Shown one piece after another: positions 35,701 to 50,700 of a DNA stretch of 64,000 nt. Under the pieces are notes generated by a model. It did not search any database. It had not been told where the DNA came from and was given only the letters and a program-made list of their open reading frames with translations. How positions within the stretch are numbered: position 1 is the stretch's first letter; the number at the start of each line of letters is the position of its first letter. The translations under genes were made by a program, and so were the position numbers. The stretch comes from Unio delphinus (Eukaryota > Mollusca > Bivalvia > Unionida > Unionidae): positions 684,001-748,000 of the forward strand of contig JAQISU010000231.1 in the NCBI GenBank assembly GCA_029339505.1, in the 5' to 3' direction.

Positions 35701-38700
35701 GTTTTCAACAAGCATAATTGTACAATCATATAATGTTATTTATCGTGGATGGTACTTCTTTTAACAAGCATAATTATACAATCATATAACGTTTTTTATC
35801 ATGAATGGTACTGTTTTTAACAAGCATAATTATACAATCATATAACGTTATTTATCGTGGATTGTACTGTTTTTAACAAGCATAATTATAAAATCATAAA
35901 ACGTTATTTATCATGGATGGTACTGCTTTTAACAAGCATAATTATGCAATCATAAAACGTTATTTATCGTGGATTGTACTGTTTTTAACAAGCATAATTA
36001 TAAAATCATAAAACGTTATTTATCATGGATGGTACTGCTTTTAACAAGCATAATTATGCAATCATATAACATTATTTATCATGGATGGTACTGCTTTTAA
36101 CAAGCATATACCATCATAAAACGTTATTTATTATGGATGGTACTGTTTTCAACAAGCATAATTATACAATCATAAAATGTTTTTTATTGATCATAAAACA
36201 TTATTTTTCATGGATGGTACTACTTTTAACAAGCATATACCATCATAAAACGTTATTTATCGTGGATGGTACTGTTTTCAACAAGCATAATTATGAAATC
36301 ATAAAACGTTATTTATCGTGGATGGTACTGTTTTTAACAAGCATAATTATACAATCATAAAACGTTATTTATCGTGGATGGTACTGCTTTTAACAAGCAT
36401 TATTAGACAAAAATAAAACGTTATTTATTGATCATAAAACATTATTTATCATGGATGGTACTGCTTTTAACAAGCATATACTGTCATAAAACGTTATTTA
36501 TCGTGGATGGCACTGCTTTTAACAAGCATAATTATACAATCATAAAATGTTATTTATCATGGATGGTACTGCTTTTAACAAGCATAAGTATACAATCATA
36601 AAATGTTATTTATTGATCATAAAACATTATTTTTCATGGATGGTACTACTTTTAACAAGCATATACCATCATAAAACGTTATTTATCGTGGATGGTACTG
36701 TTTTCAACAAGCATAATTATGAAATCATAAAACGTTATTTATTGATCATAAAACGTTATTTATCGTGGATGGTACTGCTTTTGACAAGCATATACCGTCA
36801 TAAAATGTTATTTATCATGGATTGTACTGTTTTCAACAAGCATAATTATAAAATCATAAAACGTTATTTATCGTGGATGGTACTGTTTTTAACAAGCATA
36901 ATTATACAATCATAAAATGTTATTTATCATGGATGATACTGCTTTTAACAAGCATATACCATCATAAAACGTGATTTATTATGGATGGTACTGTTTTCAA
37001 CAAGCATAATTATAAAATCATAAAACGTTATTTATCGTGGATGGTACTGCTTTTAACAAGCATAATTATGCAATCATAAAACGTTATTTATCATGGATGG
37101 TACTGTTTTTAACAAGCATATACCGTCATAAAACGTTATTTATCGTGGATGGCACTGCTTTTAACAAGCATATATCGTCATAAAACGTTATTTATCGTGG
37201 ATTGTACTGTTTTTAACAAGCATAATTATACAATCATAAAATGTTATTTATCATGGATGGTACTGCTTTTAACAAGCATATACCGTCATAAAATGTTATT
37301 TATCATGGATTGTACTGCTTTTAACAAGTTGGTCACAGTAATCAACTTCTTACGCTCTTTGCACCGCAGTTAACTTTTGCTAGGTATTTGGAAGATGCTT
37401 GTTGGAGCCGGCAGTATATAGTTTTCCACAGAATTCTAAACTTACAACTATATGATTCTTTTTTCTTACCCAGACACCACGAGTTTAAGGTAGTCCAGAG
37501 GAGTATTTGCAGCACACTGGATATCTGTGGATTTCTGGATCTCCATGACATCTCAAGTCCCCCTACTCTGTCCCGTCACCTTGTCTTACCATCTGCACCA
37601 AAGGCAGACAAACTTCACAGAGAAGGTACTGACATAAATTCCTAGCACTTACAAAAGATCACTTACATTTTCTTTCAATATATTTAAAGATAGATCAAAT
37701 ATTTACTGTACTTTTACTTCAGGTAAGTAATTTTTCAGATGTTTTGTTAAACTTATCTTTGATGCATTGCAGTGACTAGTGTTGTTGTTTTTGTAGATGT
37801 AATGCCTCTTTTTCAGCACGTGGTGGCCAAAGTAACTGGTGGGGGAATAACCTGAAGAATCCCTGGCAGGAACCACCAAGACTTGAACCCACATGAATAA
37901 CAGAGGTGAAAAGGTAGTGATCAGTAACAACGAGCCCCACAGACCACTCATCCACCAGAAGCCCCAACTGACTATTGATTTTATGCAAAGAAACATCTTG
38001 ATACTTTTATTTTCTTACTTGAAACATTTTGTTTAATCAACTTTGTCATATTTTAACTGATTATTCTAAATGTATTATACATTAATTAATTTGATTTTCT
38101 TTTCATCCACAAAATTGTTCATCTTATTTGACAGTGTTATTTGTTATGTTAGTAGCAACCCCAGCATATCAACGTCACATATTAAGAACATCAATGAAAA
38201 TCAATACCTAGTGTTGGAAACTTCATAAGTGTCACACACAAATTAAAATCAACCTATATAAAATATACATGTTTCAAAAGGGCATTAAATTATCTACCAT
38301 TTGATATAACTTTTAATTTGTTTATTTTTAAATTGCCTTTGTTTTTATACATTGAACTTTATCCGCAGTGGTAATTTCCGGTAATTTTCCTTTTCGGCAC
38401 GCGTGCACCAGCAACAGCGCGTGTCAGTCACGTGATCACGCTTGCGGGTCATTAAATGGCTATGAATATTCATAGAATTAATTTGGCCAATGAGAAAAAT
38501 GAATTTGCTACAACCTGGTGCTTGACGTTTTTTCGTATGTTAACAAACAACAAAGCTACGACGGGTCAAAGTCGGTGAGGATTTGTACGCCATCTAAGCT
38601 AAATACAGATAAAAGGCATATATCAAAATAACATTTAAGCTTTTATCTTTAAAATGATGTATAAATCATTAAATTCGGTAAACATTTTGTATCCCGCATT

Positions 38701-41700
38701 TAACACCAAACTTTTCAAAATTTACCGACTTGTCGATCGGGTGACCCGTCCATCATTTTGGACATTTGACCTGAGAAAAATTTCAAAATAATGTGGAAAT
38801 TACGTATACTCTCACCCACCTGCAAAACAATGCTAGTTCGCAAAATCTACTTTCAATTTTTTTTAAAAATATAATTACAGATATAAAAGATTCCATTGTG
38901 GATAAGAATTGATTCAATATGGAAGGGAGATCGCTAGGCCCTTTCTGTACTGAAATACAGCTTAGTGAGGAACACTTGAATGAACTAACTTAAATAAAAT
39001 CTCTTGAAAATTGTCATGTGAAAATTGGTGTTTTGTTGGAACTGAAGATTTTCTTGAAAAGTGCAGCAAAAGTAATAGATGTTGCTAAATGTCTGCAGCC
39101 GAAATTGTCTGTTTTTAGTGATGCAACGTTGAGGATAAAATTAACCAGATTACTTGAAGTCGAGAAAAAAGAGACAGTGGTATTTTAAAGAACACGGAAT
39201 ATTGACTCTTTATTTAAGCAGTACCAAAACAAATTCTTTTAAATGATGTGTGAAGCACTTTACAGACTAAGATGTGTTTTGTAAACAATGAAAACAATTT
39301 ACAACTTGATTATTTCAACAGAATAGTGACATTTAAGTTAAAGTAGCAAGTGAGGTTTACCAATTACCATGAATTTAATAAAAATTGAATTTGATGCATA
39401 GTCCATATGATTAGTAAAGCTTTGAACTTTATACAGTTACCAGCATAACTTAATTAAAATTTTTATTTGAATGGTTTTGATGTGAAAAAAAACATTTTTG
39501 ATTAAACACCATATATTGACATGTTGTTGCTGTTTGTGTTATCGTACAAAATATTAAAAACAAAATTTAAATATTGGTGAGATGTTTCTTGCAATAACTG
39601 TCCCTCTTGTAAAAATACATCTTAAACAATCGCAAAAATGAGTCCAGCATGTTCTTTTACATAAAGTTGGAAAGTTTTATTAATTTATCTTAAAAAATAA
39701 AAAATTACATCAATTTATGTCTAATTTCTTTTTTTTCTGGTGCCATCGATTTATCGCGTGGCAAATATTATTATAAGGGAAAAAGTGGGCAAATTGAATG
39801 AAAATATGCAACTTTAAAATGTCATATTTTTACTTCTAGTAGAGATATTTTTAAAATTTAAACTGTTTTGTGCTGCTAGCAATAAGATCTATCATTTAAC
39901 AATGTTTTAAAAGTAATTCAATGACAATGAAAAATCAGCTGGGGCTGCTAATGTTAGGTCTTGTTGTCACCATTTTATTTCAGTGCTTCGAATGGTCATG
40001 TGGTATAAAGTGCTCACTGTTATGGATCACTGCCATCTCACCTCTGTCTGCATGGGTTTGCATCTAGGGTTGTGGGTATGAGAGAAAGCTTGCCAGTCGC
40101 TTCTCGTGGGTCGGTGGTTCTTTCCTGGGTTTTCACAGGTTCTTCTAATACCATTAATACTGGCTGCCATGTATAACCTATCGTGTGCTGAAAAATGGCA
40201 TTAAACCCTACAGCAATAACGACCATATTATTACAACTAGGAATACCCTTAAATGTACCCAATTGTTTTTATATTTAGTTTGTATTGTATGACTGACCTT
40301 TGTCCATAATTAAGGGTTGGGGTTTGGGCCTACCTGGGTTTTTTTGTAAACAACATTAAAGCAACTAATTCTTATCCATGATGTTAGATTATATTTTAGG
40401 ATCATTATTACCTGAAGGTAATATGTGTACAGATGTTGTGTTCATCTTGGCACTTTAGAAATTAAAAACGTTCTTGAAGGAAGTTATTTACAAATTTGTT
40501 GGGAAAATGACCATCATCCTGGTTTTTTTTATTGTGTTAGTTTTTATATAAATGCATAATTTAGAATTACTCATTCCTGTCTTAATATCAGTCTTTAGAG
40601 GAATCAGTTTTAATTGTGACTTAGCTACTATTTGTGAGGAATTATTTGTTTAAACTATGAAATTAAATTACAAAGTGCTAAATCACTATTTTGAAACTGT
40701 TGTGAATTCATTCAAAGATATTTCGGATTATATCATCGTGATAAGTAAAGACTGTTGGCACATTACATTATGGCATAGTTTGACAGTCCCACATACAGTA
40801 CATTATGGCATAGTTTGACAGTCTCACATACAGTACATTATAACATAGTTTGCAGATCAGTGATTGTGTTAAAGAATATCATTGAAATCATGTGGAAAAT
40901 GTGGTAATCTCACTCTATAAGTCTTTCCAATTAACAGTCAATCTATCCATCTGTCAGACCTCTTTTTATTTGCCACAAGGAATAATTATCAGTACAGCAT
41001 TTGGATCTCTCCATTAACATGTGATAGTGTCACAAAATATTTTCAAAAATTGCTCATTATAATCAATGAAATATAAAGAAAGTGGATATATTTACATATT
41101 CTTTATTTCCATTATATCATGTTTTCATGCCGAAGCTTACTACCTACTTCCTTCACTAGCCATATCTATTTCCTGTCACATTAAGGTCAAAATCCTTAAG
41201 GAAAGTCTAAAGGATTTGTCTGGGCATTTTTAGGGGATGAAATTTGGCCCTTTCCCAATCAGTTTTAAAAAAAAAGAAGTTTTGTTACAGTACTGGCTTT
41301 GGGAACAAAATTACCTTAACGAGCATAACAAGGGATATATATAGTAGAAGTAACACCGATTGCTAATTCAGGGTCCATTTTGGACTTAAGAATTTGGGCA
41401 AAAGGGCTTTTCTGTCCAGTCACAAGGAATTGTGGCCTGTGAAAATAGGGAAAATTGAGTGTAAAATGTTAAAAATGTATAGAGTTCAAAATAGTCACTT
41501 AATTCTTTTGTGTTTGGATATTTTCATGGCAGATGTTTAAATTATTGATGAAATACTTTAAAAACTTTATAATAATATTACAACAATTCTTCTTATTTTA
41601 ATTCAACACAGTTGTTGAGTAACTTTAAACAGCAACCTTTAAAATCAGTGATAAGCAAGTTTCCATAGTAGAAGTCCTATATTCATATGTTTCTAGGATG

Positions 41701-44700
41701 ATATATTGGGTAGAAGTCCAATATTTATATGTTTCTAGGATGAAATATTGGGTAGAAGTCCAATATTCATATGTTTCTAGGATGAAATATTGGGTAGAAG
41801 TACAATTTTCATATGTTTCTAGGATGAAATATTGGGTAGAAGTCCAATATTCATATGTTTCTAGGATGAAATATTGGGTAGAAGTCCAATATTCATATGT
41901 TTCTAGGATGAAATATTGGGCAGAAGTCCAATTTTCATATGTTTCTAGGATGAAATATTTGGTAGAAGTCCAATATTCATATGTTTCTAGGATGAAATAT
42001 TGGGTAGAAGTCCAATATTCATATGTTTCTAGGATGAAATATTGGGTAGAAGTCCAATATTCATATGTTTCTAGGATGAAATATTGGGTAGAAGTCCAAT
42101 ATTCATATGTTTCTAGGATGAAATATTGGGTGAAATGCTTTATTTTATTTTAGTTTTGGACATGGATACATTTACTGAGTCAGTGAGTTGGCTGCACTAA
42201 TATTTTCACTCATTTTTATTTTAAGGATAATGTGCGATATTGTTGTGTGAATTTGATAAATAGAAATGTGTTTTCTGGCAGTGGAGGCAAGCCAGGTACA
42301 AGAGATAAGCAATTGTGTAATTATCCCAGATTATCTTGATTTTATACACAAGAAACAATAAGAAAAGGTGTCATTTGCATGTTGGGGTATAGAATTAGGT
42401 GAACGAGAATGTTTATTTAACTTAATAATTTTTAAAATGCTAAAATGATAGCATATAGGGAACATGACATTAAATTGACTTTGGGTCAAAATCATAAATA
42501 GTAATTGATATTTTCTTCAGATACAATACCTGGTAATAATATATTAGGAAAACATAACTACCTTTTCAACTTCAGCCATCCCATCAGATACATTACCAGA
42601 TAATACATTAATGGTACAGCAGTTTCTTTGCAAATCCCACCTTCTTGTCAGACTTATTACCTAATAATGATTAATTAGGTGAACATCCACACTCTTGCAA
42701 ATCCCATCTGTAAAAGGATGTTAACCACATCTTTTGGCTTTTTTATGCAAAGAGAGTCATAAAATGTTATTTGCTTTTGGTGAATGAAGCCATAAGAGAG
42801 TGGTCTGCACTGGGATTTGCACCTGCTCTAGTCATTCATCAGTGACTACCTCTGCTTGCATCTAGTCAGTACACTTAAGTAGGCACACATTCAACTTCCA
42901 TATTCTTTTTTTCTTATATATGTCATTGTTTAGTTAGTTCAACTGGTCCTAAGGCTAAATGAGATTATGGCATGTGTTTCATCAATCTTTTGCAGTTCAC
43001 TCATCAACAATTGGTATTGCTAGCCTCTTTGACCAAAATTGAAGAATTATCACAGTTATTTCTGGTGTGCATAATGCATTTGGATTCATGAGCCACCAAA
43101 ATTGACACTTTTTTCTGGTGTGCATAATGCATTTGGATTGATCAGCCAACAAAATTGACACTTTTTTCTGGTGTGCATAATGCATTTGGATTCATGAGCC
43201 ACCAAAATTGACACTTTTTTCTGGTGTGCATAATGCATTTGGATTCATGAGCCACCAAAATTGACACATTTTTCTGGTGTGCATAATGCATTTGGATTCA
43301 TGAGCCACCAAAATTGACACTTTTTTCTGGTGTACATATGCATTTGGATTGATCAGCCAACAAAGTTGCTCTCATTTTATTTAATTGTTAAAGTTAATAT
43401 TACAACTGTAGCTAACAAATGTAGTAATGGCTTTCTACATAAAAATGTGCATAGTTGTTTTCCTATTAAATCCGGTATAAATATCAGCATACATATCATT
43501 GAGTCACTGATATCATTTGGACATTCTACCATCAATTTTGTATCAGATTTGAACGTGAAATTGTTCATTAAAATTTTGTTTGTAATACAGTATTATGACA
43601 TTATGATAATATCATATTTTGATTTGATAACATGTTGAGTAATGGTACAAAAAGGATAACTTTATGTTTTTAACAACAGTGATCTTCACTACATTTGTTT
43701 CTGTTATCACTAATATTCTAGATTCCTTTCAGAAAAAGATGAGACTGAGAAATCAAAAGAGGAGGAAGAAGATAATGCAGCTGATGAAGGGAAGGTCCCA
43801 TCATTTACTGTATTACTGCATGGCAGCTTGAAGGTGGAGGGAATGGTGGCTATCACAAAAGTCGGGTATGACACAAATTTGGGCAAAACGCTTAGTACTG
43901 TGAAGCTATCTTTGTGTAAGTCAAAAAAAAAGGAGAGTCAGTGACAATACCCTATGCATGAAAGCACAGCAGTCACCCCAGACTTGAATTTGCCACTTTT
44001 GCTGGATTCATCTGGGAAACCTTTGATGGTGAGACAGTAATCAAAGGGGAGCTCCATCACAAATATATAAAGCAGATATATAAATAAATTATCTCATTGT
44101 ATGAAGCTAGCATTAGGAAACATTCATCAGTTTAGTAGAACAGTCCATTCCTTACTGGGTGACACATGCAGAGTTTGGATGCTTTGCATTTTCTTCTCCT
44201 CATACCTATTTTCATAATATAACGGGATCAGTTAATGTATTTGACAGAGAAGGTAAATTCTTTAGTGAATTATGTTTCTCCAGTAGTACTTATCAAAGGA
44301 CTCAGAGTACTAATTCATTTGCCATAGTAGACCTATGCAAACACCATGATATTAAAAAAAATCAATAACTACTTAAATTTATGAGTGCTCATGATCAAAC
44401 CTATATTTATCAGTATAGATGCATCCTAGTTGACAGCTTCTTTATAAAGAAATGGATATGAGCTCTGGACCTACATGTGTTTGAAACATGTGCTTTCAAT
44501 TCAGTACCAAAGACTCAGGTGCTATTTTCAGTAAAGAGTATTCCAAACTCGAGACTCTTAAGGACTAAAATTCCAATAATAAAACAATGTCTCTATATTT
44601 TAAAGTTACATCTGAGAAAATTTCTTCTTTAAATCTATCCTTCATTATCAACCAATCCTGGTTAGCCAAATCCATTTATACTGTAGTTTATCTTCACCCA

Positions 44701-47700
44701 TTTTCAGACTGGTTTCCATTATTATTTATAATTAGTACTGCGTGTCCTAAGCCAGATTTGAAAAGGTAACCACCTAGTAGGTAGCAAGTGGGGTTAACCT
44801 CTAAGAGTTGCTTCCCTTCATATACATTTTTCTATCTTTCCTGGAGGACTAGATTCAGAGATAATAGAAAAAATTATCCTAATGTGAAATGATCAGCTAA
44901 GTATTGTCAGAGAAATTTACTACAAAAATTTGCTTTCAGATTCAGTTAAAGTAGGCTCAACATTGTGAACCCCATGTGTCATCTTTGATTTCTCTGTAAG
45001 TGTGATACAAATGACATTTAATTGCCTGCTTTTCTTTTTGTCACAAACCTTGTTTAATTCGGTAATATTTATTTGTGTGATGATTAATCTGAATACCAAG
45101 CATTTAATAATTGTAGATCATACAAATTTTCTTCAGAAATTTGTTTTACACCTGCTAGGTAATATTGTCAATGGACTCTGTATACTGGGCCAACCTTCAG
45201 GCTTGCAGATTTAGCAAAAACAACTCATCCATTGAAGAATGAGTCAGTAAATGTTAACCTTAACATACACTATATTCCATATGCTCAAGGACTTATTATT
45301 AGGCTGTTTTAATTTCAGAGAGGACTGGTTTGGTATGCTGTACTCCTGGGCAGACAGTAAGAAGAAGTCCAGTCTGATGCTATCCCTTTTTGAACCAGGT
45401 AAAGAGATGTCTATATATTAATTTATAAAGCCCACTATATTGCACAACAGTTTCTTTAAAAACTAAACTAAATTGCATCATATTATAAAGAATAACTTTC
45501 AAAAAATAGTTTCACAAAAATTGAACAAAAATACTTAATACTTAAAAGAATTTAAATTTCTTTAAGTATATACTTAAAGCTGCTTAGGTGATAGACAATT
45601 AAATTAAAGCTACTTAGACCATTGGTGGTGGTACAAAATTATTTGATTGCTTGTTCACTACAGTGCTAGTGTTATGTGCTTAGGCTCGAATAAACGGTAA
45701 CATAGAAAGAGTGAAAAAAAGAAGCTTATAAAAACTTAATAAACAATTTATTGAGCACAAATATTTTCCAGAAAAGAAAAAAAAACTTAATGGTTTTAAG
45801 AATCAATTCCAAAATTAATCCAATATTAATTCAAGATATAATCCACTAGAGAAATTGCAAAAGTTCTGGTAATAAAATGTCCAAATAATTCCCAGTTCGA
45901 ATCTTAGTGAAGCATCCAAGATGGAAGATGATGTCACGTGATGAAGTCAGTTCTGATCTTATGAAATTTAATGAGCACATTTATTTTCCAGATAAATAAC
46001 AAAATAAATCTTCTTGATCCAAACGAATTGAAATAATTTCCAATACAAGGTAATTTAAAATAACTCAAAACAATACAACTTAATATTCTAGCAGCCCAAC
46101 TTCTACTAAATAGTTCGCTCCAAAACATAATTTATATACCTGTTTTTACGTAAACAAGAAATTTGTCACATGATCTTCTAGAATCTTTTAGAACAAATTT
46201 ATGTTAAAATGTCTTGTACACACTGTATGACCCAACTAAAAACAGAAATCAACCAATCATTTTAAAAGCTTGTTTACAACTCTAAAGCCAGGTCAGAAAT
46301 GAGGTCAACACCTGGTGTTTATTCTTAGAGTACATGTCATCCCACTTTCTAAAAAAATATCTCCCAATGAATGAATCTTAAACTTAAAATGTCAAATTTG
46401 AATCTGATAAACAAAAAAATTAAAATAAAAAATAAATGACCCAAATCAAATACACGTAACAGCTATAAATATAGCAGAGAGGCAGAGATATAGATTGCAA
46501 GGTTTACAAAAATAAGGCAGAATTGGCCAAGTAATGTCGATATCAATTAGTTTATGTTATAAAGCCAAAACTACCTATGTGTCAGGCTCTAGATTCTTTC
46601 CAATCAACCAGTACTGTGGTATGAGTAATATATAACACACACAGCTATTGGTCTGGGAGCTATGGTGGTTCAAATAATACACACAGTGATTGGTCAGTGA
46701 GCTATGGTATCTCACAATCTCAGATAATTCATACACTGATTGGTCAGGGAGCTCTGCTATTTCACATAACGCACACAATGATTGGTCAGGTAGCTACGGT
46801 GGCTCACATAACGCACATAACGATTGGTCAGGGACTATATTGAATCATTGCCCATGTGTGCAGGTTTAATTCACATCATCACATTAGTCCAGTCTGGTTA
46901 AAGTGTCTGTGACCAATGCACTTAAATTGACCATGATATTATCTTAATGTTGCTGTACCATTGAAACCAAATCAATGCAGTTGACTTGGTCAGCTGGTAA
47001 TTAGTAATTGATTGGCATTTTTCAAATGGTCAGTTCAGTTCATTAGGCTGATTTGCATTTTGCTGACTTTTATCTTAAATATCAAGCAAGAATTATTAAT
47101 AAAATGGTCATAAAATTTAAGCATAGTAAATCGCCAATAAATTGTTTGCTAAATTTAATTGTGCAAAGTTTTGTATGTTATACAAAATTTAGCATGTTTA
47201 AAGAAATATTTTGGAGGTGTGGTACAAGATATGGAAATATCTTCTTGTTCTGTCTTCCCTTGCAGGTGCTGAAGCTGTGACATGGATAGGAGATATTAAT
47301 AATCTAGCACCAATATCGGACTTCACTGAAAATCCATATGGTGAGGATGACAATCGCACACCTTTTCCTGTTAGACCATTAGATAAACGCAGTTATGCCC
47401 AGAGTTGTGTGGTTTGGATCAAGGCTGTTGGATTACAGGTGAGCACTCTAAAGTCAGGTCTCTTTAATTTGGGAATTCCTCTATAAATATTGAATAAATT
47501 TATCCATGAAATAAATGTTTATTATTTGAATGAGTTCAATTTTTAGTCAAGTTAGTATAAATTGAATAAATTAATTAGGCTTTTTCACTGATTTTGATTA
47601 GTTATTCAGCAAATTTATAATATTATGGGTCACGTTTGTACTTTAGAAATTTCACTTAATCCCAATAACTAAAAAGAATTGAAAAATAAAATAAATTTTG

Positions 47701-50700
47701 TTAAAAGGAACTATATTGGGTTAAGTATCACACATACTTTAATAATCACACCACCACTCCATAGTTACAACTATCGAACAGTTATACATTATTAATTCAT
47801 GGGGATAAATTACAGCACACACGGCTGCTTCATGTGTTTAGGTCTCACTTGACAGTTTTTTGGGCAATTTTTTGTCCGACAATGACCTATAGCAGAAAAA
47901 TGATAATAATATTACATTAAAGAAACAAATAAAAATTAACTAATGATTTTTGTTGAAATGATGCTTGTAAGATTCTGACTGAGGTATTAAAGTTAATTCC
48001 TCATGCAACTAATGGCTTTTATATTGAATCAACACTGACCCCAACCCCTCTTTTTTACAGAAAGGGGGTATTTTAAATATTTTCCTGTGACAAGAGAGCT
48101 AAAAGAATCAGTATGTGTGTTATACACGAATCAAGTTCACTAGTACTGTAACAAATTAGCATACTTTTCATCACTCCTCAACCATCTAGATTTTTAGATA
48201 TTTACCTCTGTAGCAGACACATTTAAATATGCAAGCCATGTCCACAGCTCATTTGAAGCCCAAGTTACGCATTTGATCTCCTGTGCTAGTCTAACTGTGA
48301 CAGGCAGTCACCAACAAGTCAATCATTTTCCAAGCCTAACGCAAAGTAATTCTAAACCATATTACAGATTTAGCTTATGCGTGAACTGAAAAATGCTAGG
48401 ATGGTGATAATTAGACTCATGCCTTCTACCTTAAATATTAGGGAGGTGTCAAAATGTGAAACTATCCAGTGAGACCTTATTGTGACATATTGTGAAAATG
48501 AGAGATTGTACCTCCATTGTAAAGAGCTCACAACATAGCCATTGGGAGATAACTCTTTGAATATTGTGCATACATATTATGGCAACAAAATTTTTGTATA
48601 TGGTTCATATAGACAGAAAAGACTGAGAAAAATAATTTTCTAAAATATTTGTATTTTTTTACTTTGAAAGTGAATTTTTTTGCATCAATAGAAATAACAT
48701 AAAATATGATTGTTGGCAGTTTTATTAATTCCTACATGTGTCCTGCATGTGGTATTATCTATAGGAATACTGCATGCAAAAACTCTTTTTTTCCTGTTTT
48801 TTGAAACAACTAGGTGCTATTTTTATATTCTTCTGCTCTTTTGATTGTACATATAGATTCATGTATATAATCATTCTTCAAATGGGATTTATATAACAAA
48901 GAAATTATCTCACCTTTAACAGCAGTCTTATGTATATTTAATTTAATTGATTGTTTGTTAGCTTTAGAAAAATGTTTTGTTTCATTACATACTATTGAAA
49001 TGTAACATTGTATGCTGGACTAGACCTTGTCCAGAGCTGAGTTAAGTTTTGCTTGACCTGATTCACTTTATAGAAAGAAAAAAATTCTTTTTATGTATAT
49101 AGCTAAATTATTCTATATGTTTTTAAGTTTAATATCAGAATTATTATTAACATAAGAAGTAAATATGTTTATTTAGGTCACAGTTTTGGACTTTCCTAAG
49201 TGATTTTACGGGTTACGGTTTTTATTTTGTAAACATTAGGATCATTCTAGAAGGTTACATTCCATTAGATAAGTTTTATATTTATTGAAAATGCTAATTG
49301 TGACATGATGTCAAATAGAGAACTATATAATCTTGTAATTGGTCATTCAGGCTTTAACGTTTGCACTTTTAAGTTGTATTATATGTTATGACCAGGAGTT
49401 TTTGGGGCTGGAATCTTTTTTGTTCAAATTATTGAATTCAAATGATTATTTTCTTGGGAAATAAAAAAGTTCTCTGATAAAATTCTTGAATACAGACATT
49501 CACTGGAATTTATCCTGAATTCAGACCTGGGATTATATTTCTTTGGTTCAGTAAAAGACCATTGATACATCATCACTTCAATAGCTGCCACAGACACGTC
49601 ATCAACTTCAATTTTGGGATTTTTTTCTGGATGTTTACTGATTTTTATTCAGGACATTAAATTACTAGTCTGTAATTCTTGGATTATTTTTTTATTTAAT
49701 TTGTAATCCCATTAAGTTTTTTTTTCTCCTTTTCATTTTGTTTTCTAGAGAAATAAATTATTTATTAAATTTTACAAAGATTGTTGTCTTTCTTTTCTAT
49801 TACTTAATTTAAGAGCATAGACTTGTAACAGTAGTTGAAGTAATTAATATGAATGTACAGTTAAACAGTGTTCCTGTTACAAGAAAAATTAATATCAATT
49901 ATAAGTTTATTTGTTGAAATATACACAAATGATAAAATAGAGATGCTGTCAGGGTAGATAAGCCTGCAAATCACAAAAAGTTTTCAGATTCTCACACTTA
50001 GAAAGCAGTCATATGTGAGAATTTCTGCAAATGAGTTCAAAGTTTTATCATACTTTCTGCACAGAATGAACTTTTATTTATGCACTTTTAAATGTAGTTA
50101 CCTCATATTTTTGGAAGTGCTTATGGACGTTTCTACCTGATTCACATACAAGTATTTCTGAACGCCTCTACAACATCATTTTTTCATGCCTACAGTAAGC
50201 ATCAGCTCCTTTTTAGATGGTTTTCAAAACGTCATCTTCAGGATAAACCACGCTCAGATATTACAAGCGATGAGATAAATGATTATTACAACCCATAATG
50301 AGATTGCTGTTTAAGATCTGGTCGTAATCTGCTATTTAAAATAACTTGGTTGGATTCTTCACTCGCCAAAATGGAGACTATAAATTTCATATGGCATTGA
50401 CATCAGTTTGGATGATTAGAATTACAACTTTGAAGGAGGGGTTCCCGTGTGGCCGAGTGGTCTAAAGCACTCTCTGTTACAGATCACTGCCTCTTCACCT
50501 CTGTCTGCATAAGTTAGAGTTTCAGATTCGGCCAATGTAGGTATGTGAGAAAGCTTGCTACAAGCTTCTCGTGGGTCGGTGGTTCTTTCTGGGGGTTTTC
50601 CCGGGTTCTTCTTCCACCAATAATGCTGGCCGCCATGTATAGCCTATCATGTGCTGAAAAATAGCGTTAAGCCCTAAAATAACAACAACAACTATGAAGG

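Noticed and set aside
41698..42153. 151-codon frame as a gene
   Set aside because: It is entirely the 42-bp repeat; no splice or start context supports it.
50437..50520. tRNA genes at 50.4, 55.5 and 56.9 kb
   Set aside because: Only the A and B promoter boxes are tRNA-like. The sequences extend into SINE bodies with tails and target duplications.
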